Notes: generated from the letters alone by a model not told the origin. A stretch of 58,696 nucleotides of DNA from Lactobacillus colini (GCF_017874575.1 NZ_JAGGLU010000013.1:1-58696), one strand, 5' to 3'. Shown: positions 25,786 to 34,507, counted from the stretch's first letter. Translations and numbers: made by a program.

Positions 25786-26117
25786 TTTAATCTCTTTTGT
25801 AAATTTATAATTAAATTATTATGTAATTAAATTTATATTGCATAATTATAATACTAAAGATAGAATAATCAACATCTTTATTTATATTTTTTAAATTATT
25901 TCTATATACATTAGCTTGAACATAACCAAATCATGTCCATTATTGTAAGAATTTAGACAAAAATTTTTTAACCAGTTTTAGTCAAAAAAATAAGGCTCTG
26001 CACCATTTATTAATGGCAGAACCTTATTTAGTAAAATTGCAGCAAATCATGCAAAAACTTTTACAAAGTAAATTTTAACTTCATAGACTAAATTATAGCT
26101 GTTTATTCCACTACACA
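25786..26117. other. Gene-free AT-rich segment, promoter of the CHAT-like gene
   Basis: A 332-bp gap. Besides the terminator at 25988-26029 there is only AT-rich sequence, which should hold the minus-strand promoter for the CHAT-like gene. No small ORF with a good ribosome binding site was seen. Confidence 0.4.
25988..26029 (-). terminator. Terminator after the AI-2E transporter gene
   Basis: AAATAAGG-TCTGC pairs with GCAGA-CCTTATTT around an ATTTATTAAT-containing loop; on the minus strand the stem is followed by T residues. Confidence 0.7.
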
Positions 26118-27149
26118 TTAACGCTTAGATTTTTTCCTATTATCACGTGGATCAATCCCAATTAAATCTAAAACAAAAGTAAAGATTGGTACTCCTAAAA
26201 TTAATCCCCATGTTCCCCAGAACTTCTCAGCTACTAACAAGATCAAGAATGTATAGAAGATCGGCAAGGAAGTCTTGCTTGACATAAACTTAGGATTTAA
26301 GATATAAGCTTCAATCATGTGAATTATTAAGATCATAATTACAACATAGATCACATCCCTAATACCACCAGCTGAATAGGCAACGAATCCTAAAGGAATC
26401 AATGAAATTATCACACCGGCAACTGGTATTAAGCTCAAGACAAAAATCATCAGTCCTAGAGCAATAATCTGCGGCATTCCAATAATTAATAAGCCAATCA
26501 TAGTTAAGACAGTATTACACAGAGCAATAAAGAATTGTGCTTCTAAAACCACCCCAAATGTAGCAGTAAACTTGTGCCCTAAATATCTAATATCTTGAAA
26601 GAACCACTTGAAATCACCTTGCGTAGTAAACTTACGAGAGAACTGATACATCTGCTTTAATTCAAGAGTATAAAAGAAACTCAAAATTAACGACATGATA
26701 ATCGCAACGGTCAAGCTGCCTACACTAGTCAGGGCATGAACCATAATGCCTACTCCGTTACGGGCTGAATTAATAATATCATCTTGACGAATATAGTGGG
26801 TGACTTCCTCAGCTACTCCATCTAGTTGGTGATTCTGATAAAAATCTACTATCGAATGCCCCATATCAAAGACTTGCTTGACTAAAACAGGAATATAGAT
26901 TGTGATTACAAAATATAAAGCAATCAGTAATAAGAGATAAGTCACGATAACTATTAAGTTAATTGGTGTTTTAGGGAAAACTTTCTTCACTAACTTAATT
27001 AAGCGAACTATTAAATAAGTAAAAATAAAAGTTAATAATATCGTATCTAGCATTGACCTAGCTTCATACAAGACTAAAACGATTACTGCCAAAACTATAA
27101 ATCGTCGCAATAAAGTATTTTGTTTTAATCTGTTCCAAGTATTCTCCAT
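26118..27149 (-). CDS. AI-2E family transporter (PerM/TqsA type)
   Basis: About 343 residues from ATG 27149 (AAGGAG upstream). Around eight hydrophobic segments with the family's amphipathic middle region. The conserved PIVAGVIISLIPLG-like stretch appears as LIPVAGVIISLIP, and LNPKFMSSKTSLPIFYTFLIL near the C-terminus is diagnostic. Members export small molecules or act as Na+/H+ antiporters; the AI-2 role is proven only for a few. Gene context is ordinary chromosome. Confidence 0.88.
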   Translation of the reverse strand: MENTWNRLKQNTLLRRFIVLAVIVLVLYEARSMLDTILLTFIFTYLIVRLIKLVKKVFPKTPINLIVIVTYLLLLIALYFVITIYIPVLVKQVFDMGHSIVDFYQNHQLDGVAEEVTHYIRQDDIINSARNGVGIMVHALTSVGSLTVAIIMSLILSFFYTLELKQMYQFSRKFTTQGDFKWFFQDIRYLGHKFTATFGVVLEAQFFIALCNTVLTMIGLLIIGMPQIIALGLMIFVLSLIPVAGVIISLIPLGFVAYSAGGIRDVIYVVIMILIIHMIEAYILNPKFMSSKTSLPIFYTFLILLVAEKFWGTWGLILGVPIFTFVLDLIGIDPRDNRKKSKR

Positions 27150-27281
27150 GAAATACACTCCTTCAACTAAGCAATAAATAACTGTATTTATCTTACCACA
27201 CCAATTGTCGTATTTTTTGACAACCCTTTCAAATTCCCATAAGCTAAAGAAAAGACTATCGGTAATTTATGAGGTAAAAAA

Positions 27282-28121
27282 ATGAATATTAAAATTATTA
27301 CTGACTCTAGCGCCAACTTATCAACTGATGACTGTTCAGGCATTTCCCACATTAGCGTACCTTTAACTATCCAAGTGGGTGAGCAAGCATTTAAGGATGA
27401 TGATAACCTTGATAAGATTGAATTTATGACAGCACTGAAGAATACTAAGATCAAGACTACTACTTCATGCCCTAATGTCCATGAGTGGCTCCAAGCATTT
27501 GAAGGTGGAGATGAAATCTATGTCTTCACGATTACTAGTGCCTTATCGGGAAGTTACAACGCCGCTAGACAAGCTGCTAATCAATACCATGAGACTTATC
27601 CCGGCGCTAAGATCTTAGTCTTCGATACCCGTTCAGCAGGTCCCCAAGTTAAGATGTTGGCTCTTAAGACTGGCGAATTAATCAAGCAAGGCCTTTCATT
27701 CCAAGAAGTAGTCAAAAAAATCGAAGATTACCAGCAACATGCTAACTTAATTTTTGCCTTGAAGGACTTAACCAACCTCGCTAATAACGGACGTGTTCCT
27801 GCAGCAGTCGCTAAGATCGCCGGGCTATTAAAATTAAATATCATTGGTGTTGCCAATAACAAGGGCGAATTCGAATTAGTTACCAAGGCTCGCGGCGATA
27901 AGCGCTGTTATAAGAAGATAGTTGAAGAGATGGTCAAACGTGGCTATGATGGTGGTTATGTTCAAATTGACCAAAACGATAATACAGCTGGTGCTGCTGC
28001 AATCAAGAATGTCATCTTAGACAAGTTTCCTAACGCTAAAGTCGAAATTGGCGAATGTCATGCATTATGCTCCTATTATGCCGAAACTGGCGGCATGATG
28101 ATTGGTTATGAGAACAAATAA
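27282..28121 (+). CDS. DegV-family fatty-acid-binding protein
   Basis: A 279-residue two-domain protein of the DegV (FakB-like) family, which binds a fatty acid for phosphorylation by FakA. IITDSSANL at residue 4, TTSCPNVHEW near 63, TITSALSGSYNAAR near 86 and FDTRSAGPQVKML near 117 are all family motifs. Length is normal. RBS GAGG precedes the ATG. Monocistronic, ended by a bidirectional terminator shared with the converging SLAP gene. Confidence 0.92.
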   Translation: MNIKIITDSSANLSTDDCSGISHISVPLTIQVGEQAFKDDDNLDKIEFMTALKNTKIKTTTSCPNVHEWLQAFEGGDEIYVFTITSALSGSYNAARQAANQYHETYPGAKILVFDTRSAGPQVKMLALKTGELIKQGLSFQEVVKKIEDYQQHANLIFALKDLTNLANNGRVPAAVAKIAGLLKLNIIGVANNKGEFELVTKARGDKRCYKKIVEEMVKRGYDGGYVQIDQNDNTAGAAAIKNVILDKFPNAKVEIGECHALCSYYAETGGMMIGYENK

Positions 28122-28127
28122 TATAAA

Positions 28128-28186
28128 TAAAAAAGACTAAGTGCAACAATGTTACTAACTGACTCATTGTTACACTTAGTCTTTTT
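28128..28186. terminator. Bidirectional terminator between degV-like and SLAP genes
   Basis: A long stem, AAAAAGACTAAGTG-AACAATG paired with CATTGTT-CACTTAGTCTTTTT, with A and T runs on both sides, between convergent genes. Confidence 0.85.
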
Positions 28187-28192
28187 ACTTTA

Positions 28193-28732
28193 TTAAATTA
28201 CTGCCAACTTATAACCAGCCGCAATTGCTTCAGCTTGGCTCTTAAATAAGACAGCATTCAAAGAATTAACCTTACGATTCTTCTGAGTTGGTAAATAAAA
28301 TACCTTATTCAACTTATTACCTATTATTCTACCTGTAGCGGCAGTGTTAATTAAGAAGCCTTTCTCGCTATTCTTTGACATCCAGATCCTTGGTGCCCTA
28401 GAAGCTGTCTTACTCTTAATTAACTTGGCATATTTCTCAAGAATCCAAGTGTTCTTACCAATCCGGTACATTCTCTTGCCTTTGATAATAGCTTTAGCAT
28501 ATACTTTCCACTTTGAATTCTTTTTAGCGTATTTCTTAATATAATTGCCTTGGTTATTCAACAAGTGCACCCTGCCCTTGCCTGAATATTTAACAATAAT
28601 TCTTCCATGTATCGGAGTTTCTTTAACGGCAGCTCCTACACTATTAGCAGCCAAAAAGCTAAGTCCGAGTGCTAAGATTAATGCAAAAACGAGTGCTACG
28701 AATCGCTTCTTCATTAAAACTTTTGTATTCAT
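28193..28732 (-). CDS. Secreted SLAP-domain surface protein
   Basis: A 179-residue exported protein. A signal peptide covers about residues 1-35 (KKRFVALVFALILALGLSFL, cleavage near NSVGAA). Residues 45-90 (GKGRVHLLNNQGNYIKKYAK..) are a SLAP domain, which lactobacilli use to bind cell-wall polymers. The C-terminus NKVFYLPTQKNRKVNSLNAV followed by FKSQAEAIAAGYK resembles the small Ada-like motif at the ends of secreted nucleases, but without the metal cysteine. Probably a wall-associated protein of unknown activity. Confidence 0.8.
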   Translation of the reverse strand: MNTKVLMKKRFVALVFALILALGLSFLAANSVGAAVKETPIHGRIIVKYSGKGRVHLLNNQGNYIKKYAKKNSKWKVYAKAIIKGKRMYRIGKNTWILEKYAKLIKSKTASRAPRIWMSKNSEKGFLINTAATGRIIGNKLNKVFYLPTQKNRKVNSLNAVLFKSQAEAIAAGYKLAVI

Positions 28733-28800
28733 CTTTCTTATCCTTCCTGCGACAAACAGATAAAGGAATTTTACTCTACATATACAGATTTGTAAATACT

Positions 28801-29508
28801 TTAATATTTCTGAGCAAAGTCATTTTGCATTAGTTTAACGAACTCTGGGTAAGTATCAACTTCAAATAATGGTCGCAAGTTAAGAGTATTACGGCGGTGG
28901 CGGTGATTATACCACACGCTATCGACACCATAACGCTCAGCACCAAGAATATCTGATTGTAAGCCATCACCAAAGAAGAGCGTTTCAGCTGGACCAATCT
29001 CTGTCCGACTAAAGAAATAATCAAAAGCATGTTCATCAGGCTTAGAATAATGTGCTTCTTCAGAAGTAACAATTAAGTCAAAATATTTCTTCACGCCAGC
29101 TAATTCAAGGCGGTGATTTTGCATAAATTTTTCGCCGTTACTCAGAATAGTTAGCTTGTAGCCCTGCTTTTTAGCGAATTTTAAGCTATCTTCGACTCCC
29201 GGCAATAATTGATGAGCTTGACCGAAGTATGAGCGATATTCATCCATAACTTCCAGTCCATCAACTTCTTGGTTATATACTTGCTTAATAAAATCATGAA
29301 AAGTCTTCTGACTTAATTCATCATAGTTGATCTCGCCTTGTTCCAACTGGCGCCACAAGCCTTGGTTGTAAGAATGATATTGTCTTTGAATATCAGGGGT
29401 TAGATTCCAGTTATGAATTTTAAACAAAGAATGAAGGGCGTAGTTCTCTGTTGCCGCAAAGTCAATAATCGTATCATCAACGTCAAAAATTAGTTGCTTA
29501 TATTTCAT
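28801..29508 (-). CDS. YjjG-family HAD nucleotidase
   Basis: A 235-residue HAD hydrolase like YjjG, which removes non-canonical pyrimidine nucleotides. Motif I is FDVDDTIIDF near residue 9, motif II LTILSNGE near 120, motif III KPDEHAFDYFF, motif IV FFGDGLQSDILGAERYGVDSVWYN. Length matches. Start ATG has AGATGA-type weak RBS. Single gene. Confidence 0.88.
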   Translation of the reverse strand: MKYKQLIFDVDDTIIDFAATENYALHSLFKIHNWNLTPDIQRQYHSYNQGLWRQLEQGEINYDELSQKTFHDFIKQVYNQEVDGLEVMDEYRSYFGQAHQLLPGVEDSLKFAKKQGYKLTILSNGEKFMQNHRLELAGVKKYFDLIVTSEEAHYSKPDEHAFDYFFSRTEIGPAETLFFGDGLQSDILGAERYGVDSVWYNHRHRRNTLNLRPLFEVDTYPEFVKLMQNDFAQKY

Positions 29509-29566
29509 CTTGTCATCCGTTCTAATAAATATTGTCGTATTCTAATTATAACAATTTTGCCATAAG

Positions 29567-29596
29567 AAAAGGACAAGCATTCGAGCTTGTCCTTAC
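29567..29596 (-). terminator. Strong terminator after a possible small peptide gene
   Basis: A perfect 10-bp stem AAGGACAAGC/GCTTGTCCTT with a six-base loop, followed on the minus strand by TTTTCTT. It lies 30 bases past the stop of the small ORF at 29624-29674. Confidence 0.75.
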
Positions 29597-29623
29597 AAAG
29601 GTTTGAGGAAAATAATTAATTTA

Positions 29624-29674
29624 TTATCGAAGGAAAAATAATATCAAACAAACAATCATTAGTTCTACCAACAT
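29624..29674 (-). CDS. Possible 16-residue hydrophobic peptide
   Basis: The ORF reads MLVELMIVCLILFFLR. AGG lies seven bases before the ATG and a strong terminator follows. A minus-strand TATAAT at 29872-29877 could start a transcript with a leader of about 190 bases. The composition (nearly all hydrophobic with a final Arg) recalls small membrane toxins of type I systems or short hydrophobic signalling peptides. It lies downstream of an Rgg-MFS pair. It is the only feature seen in the gap 29509-29966. Confidence 0.35.
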   Translation of the reverse strand: MLVELMIVCLILFFLR

Positions 29675-29966
29675 CTTGTTACCTATCGCTTTCTTAACTT
29701 GATCCTATTAGCTGATAAGTAATATCTTAATCCTAAAAGATAAAGAATTGGTATAGAGCTTATTTTTATTTGCTTAAGAATTTAACTTTACTTCTTTATA
29801 GTTGCATTTTTAACAGAGCGTTTGATTCTATGGCAATCATCCTTTCTGTATACTTCTTGCTTGATTTGATTATTATAATAGTAGCTAAATGTGAAGAAAA
29901 TTAGCCCAAGGGTTTATGACTTTTTAAAGAATTAGTTGTGAAAAAGATAAAAACTTGTATGCCCTA

Positions 29967-31130
29967 TTAGATGACAGCGATATCTTTGGTTCTCATAATG
30001 TTTAATCCGCTTAGAAATATTAATACTGCACATCCCGCTATCATTGCTGCTTCTCCAGAATGATCTAATAATATTCCAGCAATAACTGATCCGATAGGCC
30101 CGCCTAAGGAGGTACTTGTCTTTAAAGTAGTAAGTACTCTGCCTAGAACTGTATCAACAGTAATAATCTGAATTAGCGATTCAGACAAGATATTATGCAC
30201 ACTTGTCAAAATTCCAAAAATAAATATCGAAATACTAAATATTATCCAATTACTTATCGAAAATAACATTACAAATAGTGGTATAGCGCTACTCATCCAC
30301 GTTATACTTATTACCTTAGCATGAGGTTTAAGCTTACTTGCAACTATTGCTCCAATTATAAAACCTATAATGAAGCAGGCATAAAACGTACTATATAAAA
30401 CATTAGAATGTAAATCACTAGCAACCTTAGGAAGTAATACAACCATTGCTGGCGTTGTGAACGAATATAATATCGAAGACCAAAAATAAAAATTTAAGAA
30501 ACTATTCTTCCTAATGAACTTATATCCTTTGAAAATATATTTAAAATTGGCTTTTTTCGCTTCTTTGGAGTTTGATGAAACATTTTTCAAAGATACCACT
30601 AAAAGTAAGTAGCCTAACAAGCTAATTAACCCACAAAATAATATTATTTCTTGGGAAATAAAGACAGATAATAATAGTCCTGAAACAAGAGTCCCAGCAA
30701 TGTTTACTCCTTGGTCAATGATACTTACCTTAGAAACCAGATTTGTCATCTCATCACTCGTAACATTATCTTTCAAAATTGCCCGGTCAGCTGGATCAAA
30801 GAAATTATTAGAAACCGAAATAATTACCGCTAATCCAATTAACAGAAAATAATTTTTATTAAACCAAGACATCGTCCCAAATATTAAAAATAAAATAATG
30901 GTCTGAATCGCTACAGAATAAATACTGACTTTTTTAAAGGATAGATAATCAATAACTGATCCGTAAAATATTGAAAGCGCAGCTACCAAAGAAAAAATCC
31001 CCTCAGCTGCACCAACTAGTGTTGAGCTGTGGCTACCATTTTGAAGCCACCAAATAAATGTCATACTAAATAATGAATTAGCAAAAATTCCAAATGTTCT
31101 TGAAAAAAGATATGTACCCTTATTTAGCAT
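29967..31130 (-). CDS. MFS transporter, multidrug/macrolide efflux-like
   Basis: A 387-residue membrane protein with about 12 segments, of the MFS_3 group (MefA-like). The N-terminus FSRTFGIFANSLFSMTFIWWLQNGSHSSTLVGAAEG and the loop FDPADRAILKDNV are typical. It lies 109 bases downstream of an Rgg-type regulator on the same strand, suggesting regulation by a peptide signal. Substrate unknown. Confidence 0.82.
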   Translation of the reverse strand: MLNKGTYLFSRTFGIFANSLFSMTFIWWLQNGSHSSTLVGAAEGIFSLVAALSIFYGSVIDYLSFKKVSIYSVAIQTIILFLIFGTMSWFNKNYFLLIGLAVIISVSNNFFDPADRAILKDNVTSDEMTNLVSKVSIIDQGVNIAGTLVSGLLLSVFISQEIILFCGLISLLGYLLLVVSLKNVSSNSKEAKKANFKYIFKGYKFIRKNSFLNFYFWSSILYSFTTPAMVVLLPKVASDLHSNVLYSTFYACFIIGFIIGAIVASKLKPHAKVISITWMSSAIPLFVMLFSISNWIIFSISIFIFGILTSVHNILSESLIQIITVDTVLGRVLTTLKTSTSLGGPIGSVIAGILLDHSGEAAMIAGCAVLIFLSGLNIMRTKDIAVI

Positions 31131-31239
31131 TGGTTATCATCCTATCGAAAGTATCGTGTTACGCTATAAATTATGCTTAAAGTATACTTCTAATTTTTTA
31201 TAAAAAATCATTAAGTTTCATATATGAAACTTAATGACT

Positions 31240-32088
31240 CTAAACAGGCCAATTCCCCGTTAAATCTCCAAATCCTAATCTTCCCAAATACTCTTTTATT
31301 TTTAAAGCAGAAGCAATGTCATTATTAAACAAGCTTTTATAATATTGTCCTGATATGCTATAGATCATTAAATGAGGAATTTGGTTTATACTATTCAAAA
31401 AATTTATTGCGTTTTTAATATTATAATCGTTATAATTTTTATCCGCTAAATCGCCTTTATTAATTAAACTATATTTCCAGTGCAAATAATTACTGCATAC
31501 TATTGCGTATCTTTCCAGCATAGCTTCAGATTTATTACCTATTCGCTTCATTCTTATAAAAAATATTTTCATCTGATTTTCTACGCTATCTTCGGGAAGA
31601 ACCAACATTGAGTTGCTAAATAGATTAAGTGCTTGTACATTGTGAATCCAATTATTATGAGTACTCAATTCTTTTAATATTAAGTTCGAAAAATGACTAT
31701 CTAACTTGTCAAGATTATTAGTCAAAAAGGCACTAGCTATTTGTGCACGCTGGACTAAGTATGGATTATTACTTAAGTTCTTAATTTCTATTGCATAATG
31801 CTTTACTTTATCAATGTCATGGTTATTGAATGCTGTCCCGATTTTTTTAGATAAATTTTCTTCTAAGATTATATTTGCGGGGGCATACGTGTCTTTCGTC
31901 TTATCTAGAAAAGATTCGATATCAATTTCGTGAAAAAATAATATCTTTAACAATAAATCAGCACCCAATCTTGCTTTATTGTTAATTACTTTTGAATACA
32001 TGCTTTTAGACACGATACCAGCTGCCATTTCTTTAGCAGTCAAGCCTAATCTTTTTTGTTCTTCTTTTAAAGCTTCTCCGATTGTCAT
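31240..32088 (-). CDS. Rgg/GadR/MutR-type transcriptional regulator
   Basis: A 282-residue RNPP-type regulator: N-terminal helix-turn-helix (residues 4-60, LKEEQKRLGLTAKEMAAGIVSKSMYSKVINNKAR) and a long C-terminal helical repeat domain that in Rgg proteins binds a short imported peptide. The neighbouring MFS gene is a likely target. No pheromone-like ORF was seen in the upstream gap. RBS GGAGGGAG precedes the start. Ligand unknown. Confidence 0.8.
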   Translation of the reverse strand: MTIGEALKEEQKRLGLTAKEMAAGIVSKSMYSKVINNKARLGADLLLKILFFHEIDIESFLDKTKDTYAPANIILEENLSKKIGTAFNNHDIDKVKHYAIEIKNLSNNPYLVQRAQIASAFLTNNLDKLDSHFSNLILKELSTHNNWIHNVQALNLFSNSMLVLPEDSVENQMKIFFIRMKRIGNKSEAMLERYAIVCSNYLHWKYSLINKGDLADKNYNDYNIKNAINFLNSINQIPHLMIYSISGQYYKSLFNNDIASALKIKEYLGRLGFGDLTGNWPV

Positions 32089-32178
32089 GGTGCTCTCCCT
32101 CCTAGTTTAATTTTATATAAAATTAAAGTTACTTTTATTATATTATAATATTATTTGAAGGTTGCAAATAACATAAAA

Positions 32179-32202
32179 ATAGCCGCCATTGCTGACGGCT
32201 AT
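32179..32202 (-). terminator. Terminator of the thioredoxin-like gene
   Basis: ATAGCCG..CGGCTAT stem followed by TTTTTAT on the minus strand, 34 bases after the stop. Confidence 0.75.
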
Positions 32203-32235
32203 TCGGTCAAAAAACTGCTTTCAAGTTTCAGTATT

Positions 32236-32517
32236 TTAATAATAATATCTCACAGCCTGAGAAAATTGCTCTAAGTCTAAATACTTTCTAAACTCTTCAA
32301 CAACTTTACCATCCTTAATAAAGATCATCGTTGGCGTATGTTTAACCTGATACTTTTCAAATAAGTCAGGACGCTCTTCAGCGTCAACATTAATTACTAA
32401 ATTTTTATCAGGATTGTTTTTAATAAATTCATTTAAAACACGCTTTTCTGTATAGCACTGAGCACACCATTTATCGTGGAATACCAATATTGCGTTATCT
32501 TCAAGCTTATTATCCAT
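32236..32517 (-). CDS. Thioredoxin-family protein
   Basis: A 93-residue thioredoxin-fold protein. The active site WCAQC (residues 17-21) keeps the redox cysteine pair, and HTPTMIFIKDGKVVEEF contains the cis-proline region. It is a little shorter than TrxA and has no signal peptide, so it is a cytosolic thiol reductant, perhaps for a specific partner. Single gene. Confidence 0.85.
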   Translation of the reverse strand: MDNKLEDNAILVFHDKWCAQCYTEKRVLNEFIKNNPDKNLVINVDAEERPDLFEKYQVKHTPTMIFIKDGKVVEEFRKYLDLEQFSQAVRYYY

Positions 32518-32549
32518 ATCTAACCCTCATGTCTTATCTATATTTTTGC

Positions 32550-32663
32550 TATAATTAATTAGACCAGAAAAAGTTATTAGCGGTGACACTTCTATTTTTG
32601 AAAGGAGTGAGTGCTTATGTTTTTACCTAAGCACGAAAATCCATAAATAGGAGGTGTCGTATT
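32550..32663 (+). promoter_or_regulatory. Promoter and structured leader of the small hydrophobic-protein gene
   Basis: TATAAT at 32550-32555 (weak -35). The leader begins with GCGGTGACAC (32580-32589), which is complementary to GTGTCACCGC downstream at 32923-32932 and again in the second repeat copy. A hairpin GTGCTT/AAGCAC (32611-32616 with 32628-32633) encloses the ATG of a leader ORF. Such long-range pairing is typical of type I toxin mRNAs. Confidence 0.45.
32617..32646 (+). CDS. Nine-residue leader ORF
   Basis: MFLPKHENP with AAAGGAG nine bases upstream. Its stop lies just before the AGGAGG of the next ORF, so translation could be coupled. The ATG sits in the loop of a hairpin. Candidate only. 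Confidence 0.35.
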   Translation: MFLPKHENP

Positions 32664-32870
32664 TTGTTTGCAATGGTGTTAGGGGCAATTTTTGCAACTA
32701 CTACCATTTTCTGGGCATTAACTTTGATGGCAAAGGCTCAAATTGTAGCCATGCGCTATCTCTCTGTAGCTTTTCTTGCTACGGTAGGTTTTGCCAAGTT
32801 AGTGTGGCGACATTTTCGCAGTTTTATTGTGAAAGTGCGTAACATGCTAGCTAAAAAGAAGATAAAATAA
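32664..32870 (+). CDS. Small hydrophobic-cationic protein, possible type I toxin
   Basis: 68 residues from TTG 32664, with AGGAGG nine bases upstream. One hydrophobic segment (AMVLGAIFATTTIFWALTLM) is followed by a second moderately hydrophobic stretch and a strongly basic tail (LAKKKIK). No family recognised. The gene is followed by a terminator and a second RNA-like hairpin unit, and the 3' part of the locus is duplicated at 33103-33414. The architecture resembles small membrane toxins with an RNA antitoxin; a plain membrane peptide is equally possible. Confidence 0.45.
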   Translation: MFAMVLGAIFATTTIFWALTLMAKAQIVAMRYLSVAFLATVGFAKLVWRHFRSFIVKVRNMLAKKKIK

Positions 32871-33022
32871 AAACGCTTTAACTTTTTGACCGAAGAAGAG
32901 CGTTTTTTAGCTTTTTATTGTGTCACCGCATTAACGGTCTGGTTGAAAGAAGCACTTTGCAGAGTGCTTTTTTCTTTACCATTATTCTATTATACAGTTC
33001 ATTTTAAGTAAAGATAAAAGTC
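32715..33022 (+). repeat. Tandem repeat, copy 1 (about 308 bp)
   Basis: Covers the 3' part of the 68-residue ORF, its terminator, GTGTCACCGC, and a second hairpin AGCACT/AGTGCT with a T run (32951-32976). It is nearly identical to 33103-33414 apart from the terminator region. Confidence 0.85.
32870..32908. terminator. Terminator after the small hydrophobic-protein gene
   Basis: AAAACGCT..AGCGTTTTTT stem with A and T runs on both sides; it can act in both directions. Confidence 0.65.
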
Positions 33023-33102
33023 TAACACGTATGTGTCAATGTTTTACGACACTGTAAAATAGTTTCTTAACAAAAATTGTAAATTTGAATTGAACACTAG
33101 GC

Positions 33103-33414
33103 TGCATTAACCTTGATGGCAAAGGCTCAAATTGTAGCCATGCGCTATCTCTCTGTAGCTTTTCTTGCTACGGTAGGTTTTGCCAAGTTAGTGTGGCGAC
33201 ATTTTCGCAGTTTGATTGTGAAAGTGCGTAACCTGCTAGCTAAAAAGAGAACAAAATAAAAGCGCTTTAACTTTTTGAACCTTGTTTAAAGCGTCTTTTG
33301 TTTTAAGCATAGTGTCACCGCTATTAACGGTCTGGTTGAAAGAAGCACTTTGCCGAGTGCTTTTTTCTTTACCATTATTCTATTATACAGTTCATTTTAA
33401 GTAAAGATAAAAGT
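33103..33414 (+). repeat. Tandem repeat, copy 2 (about 312 bp), with a 5'-truncated ORF
   Basis: Begins at GCATTAACCTTGATGGC and repeats the last 50 or so codons of the small ORF without its start, then the regulatory hairpins. GTGTCACCGCTATTAAC here pairs with the copy 1 leader at 16 of 17 positions. The ORF part is a pseudogene; the RNA-encoding part may still be active. Confidence 0.85.
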
Positions 33415-33567
33415 CCAACAGTATGTAAACAATATGTATATCAATTTCTATTTACACAAAAATATACTTTTTTCTTGTGCTTTTAATTCAAATCGTTTTA
33501 AAACAAGAAAAAAGCTTTTCAAATAATCTCTAAAGACCTCTTTGAAAAGCTTAATCGTTATTCTTAA

Positions 33568-33640
33568 TGCTGACTAAAGGATTCGAACCTTCGACCTCAT
33601 CATTACTAGTGACGTGCTCTGCCAACTGAGCTAAGTCAGC
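33568..33640 (-). tRNA. tRNA-Thr (anticodon AGU)
   Basis: A full cloverleaf on the minus strand: acceptor GCTGACT/AGTCAGC, D stem GCTC/GAGC, anticodon loop CTAGTAA with anticodon AGT, T arm GAAGG-TTCGAAT-CCTTT. No encoded CCA. Identical to 55707-55779. A34 is uncommon for bacterial threonine tRNAs and would need inosine to read other codons. Confidence 0.93.
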
Positions 33641-33734
33641 GTCATGCGACATCTATTAGTATAACAAAGATAGAAATAATTGCAATACTTTTTCAAAAAA
33701 AGACAGCTAGTCTACCAACTAGCTGCTTCATTAA

Positions 33735-34382
33735 TTACTTATTAACAACAGTGATACGTTCCTTGCTGTGCTTAGGGCTTAGTATCTCACTTACGACCAA
33801 CTTGGCCATTGTCCCAGATGTAACAATAGATTCATGCTGGTCATTGAATAAGAGTTCGTCCTTGCCAATCACATAATCAGTAGCATCCCCTGCTTCAAAC
33901 TCCATTGATGGAGATATTCCCAACCAGTCTATATCGTCAACACTGCTTAAATATTCTAATTCTTTCAATTGCTGACGAGGTGTGTTGATCCAAGCATCTG
34001 AACCATCTAACTTAGCAATATCTTCTACAACTAAGTGGCTATCTTCTCCTGTATGTAGACTGCCTGCACCTAAGATAAAGATTAAGCGAGTTTTAGCTCT
34101 CTTAGCAAGAGCAACTAACTTCTGAGCTAGACTTATCTGTTCACTAGCCTTGTCAGGACTAGTAGCAAAGGCGTCCACAATCACATCAAACTTCTCCAGT
34201 AAACTATCATCCATTGTCAAGATATCACCAATTAACAGACTAGCATCTGAGCCGAGAAGACTTTCAGCCTTAGACTTATTTCTAACAATACCAGTAACTT
34301 CAAATTCAGCTTGCTGGCTAGCTAGCTTATAGATCTCACTACCAGCCATTCCTGAAGCACCAATAATTCCAATTTTTCGCAT
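33735..34382 (-). CDS. NAD(P)H-binding Rossmann-fold protein (YwnB/NmrA-like)
   Basis: A 215-residue atypical short-chain dehydrogenase. The N-terminal glycine motif GIIGASGMAGSEI binds NAD(P), followed by VDAFATSP and LIFILGAGSL strands. No Tyr-x-x-x-Lys pair is evident, so it may be a regulatory or epimerase-like member. RBS AGAAGAAAGAAGG precedes the ATG. Monocistronic. Substrate unknown. Confidence 0.85.
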   Translation of the reverse strand: MRKIGIIGASGMAGSEIYKLASQQAEFEVTGIVRNKSKAESLLGSDASLLIGDILTMDDSLLEKFDVIVDAFATSPDKASEQISLAQKLVALAKRAKTRLIFILGAGSLHTGEDSHLVVEDIAKLDGSDAWINTPRQQLKELEYLSSVDDIDWLGISPSMEFEAGDATDYVIGKDELLFNDQHESIVTSGTMAKLVVSEILSPKHSKERITVVNK

Positions 34383-34452
34383 AAATTATTACCTTCTTTC
34401 TTCTAAGAATTACTTTAACGATTTTATTTTAAAAAGAAAAATAATAAGTTTC

Positions 34453-34507
34453 AAAAAAAGCCACCATCTTACCTAATCTTAGATAAGATAGTGGCCCGTA
34501 GTAATTA
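34453..34507 (-). terminator. Terminator after rgg, repeated at 37009
   Basis: GCCAC-ATCTTA pairs with TAAGAT-GTGGC, with a T run on the minus strand. About 55 bases, including GTAATTAACT, are shared almost exactly with 37009-37064, so the segment was duplicated. Confidence 0.7.

Noticed and set aside
32910..33000. Fst/par-type convergent antitoxin RNA on the minus strand
   Set aside because: A TATAAT exists near 32990 on the minus strand and a shared terminator fits. But the repeated 10-mer would then be identical, not complementary, to the toxin leader, so pairing fails. A plus-strand regulator or intramolecular pairing is more consistent.
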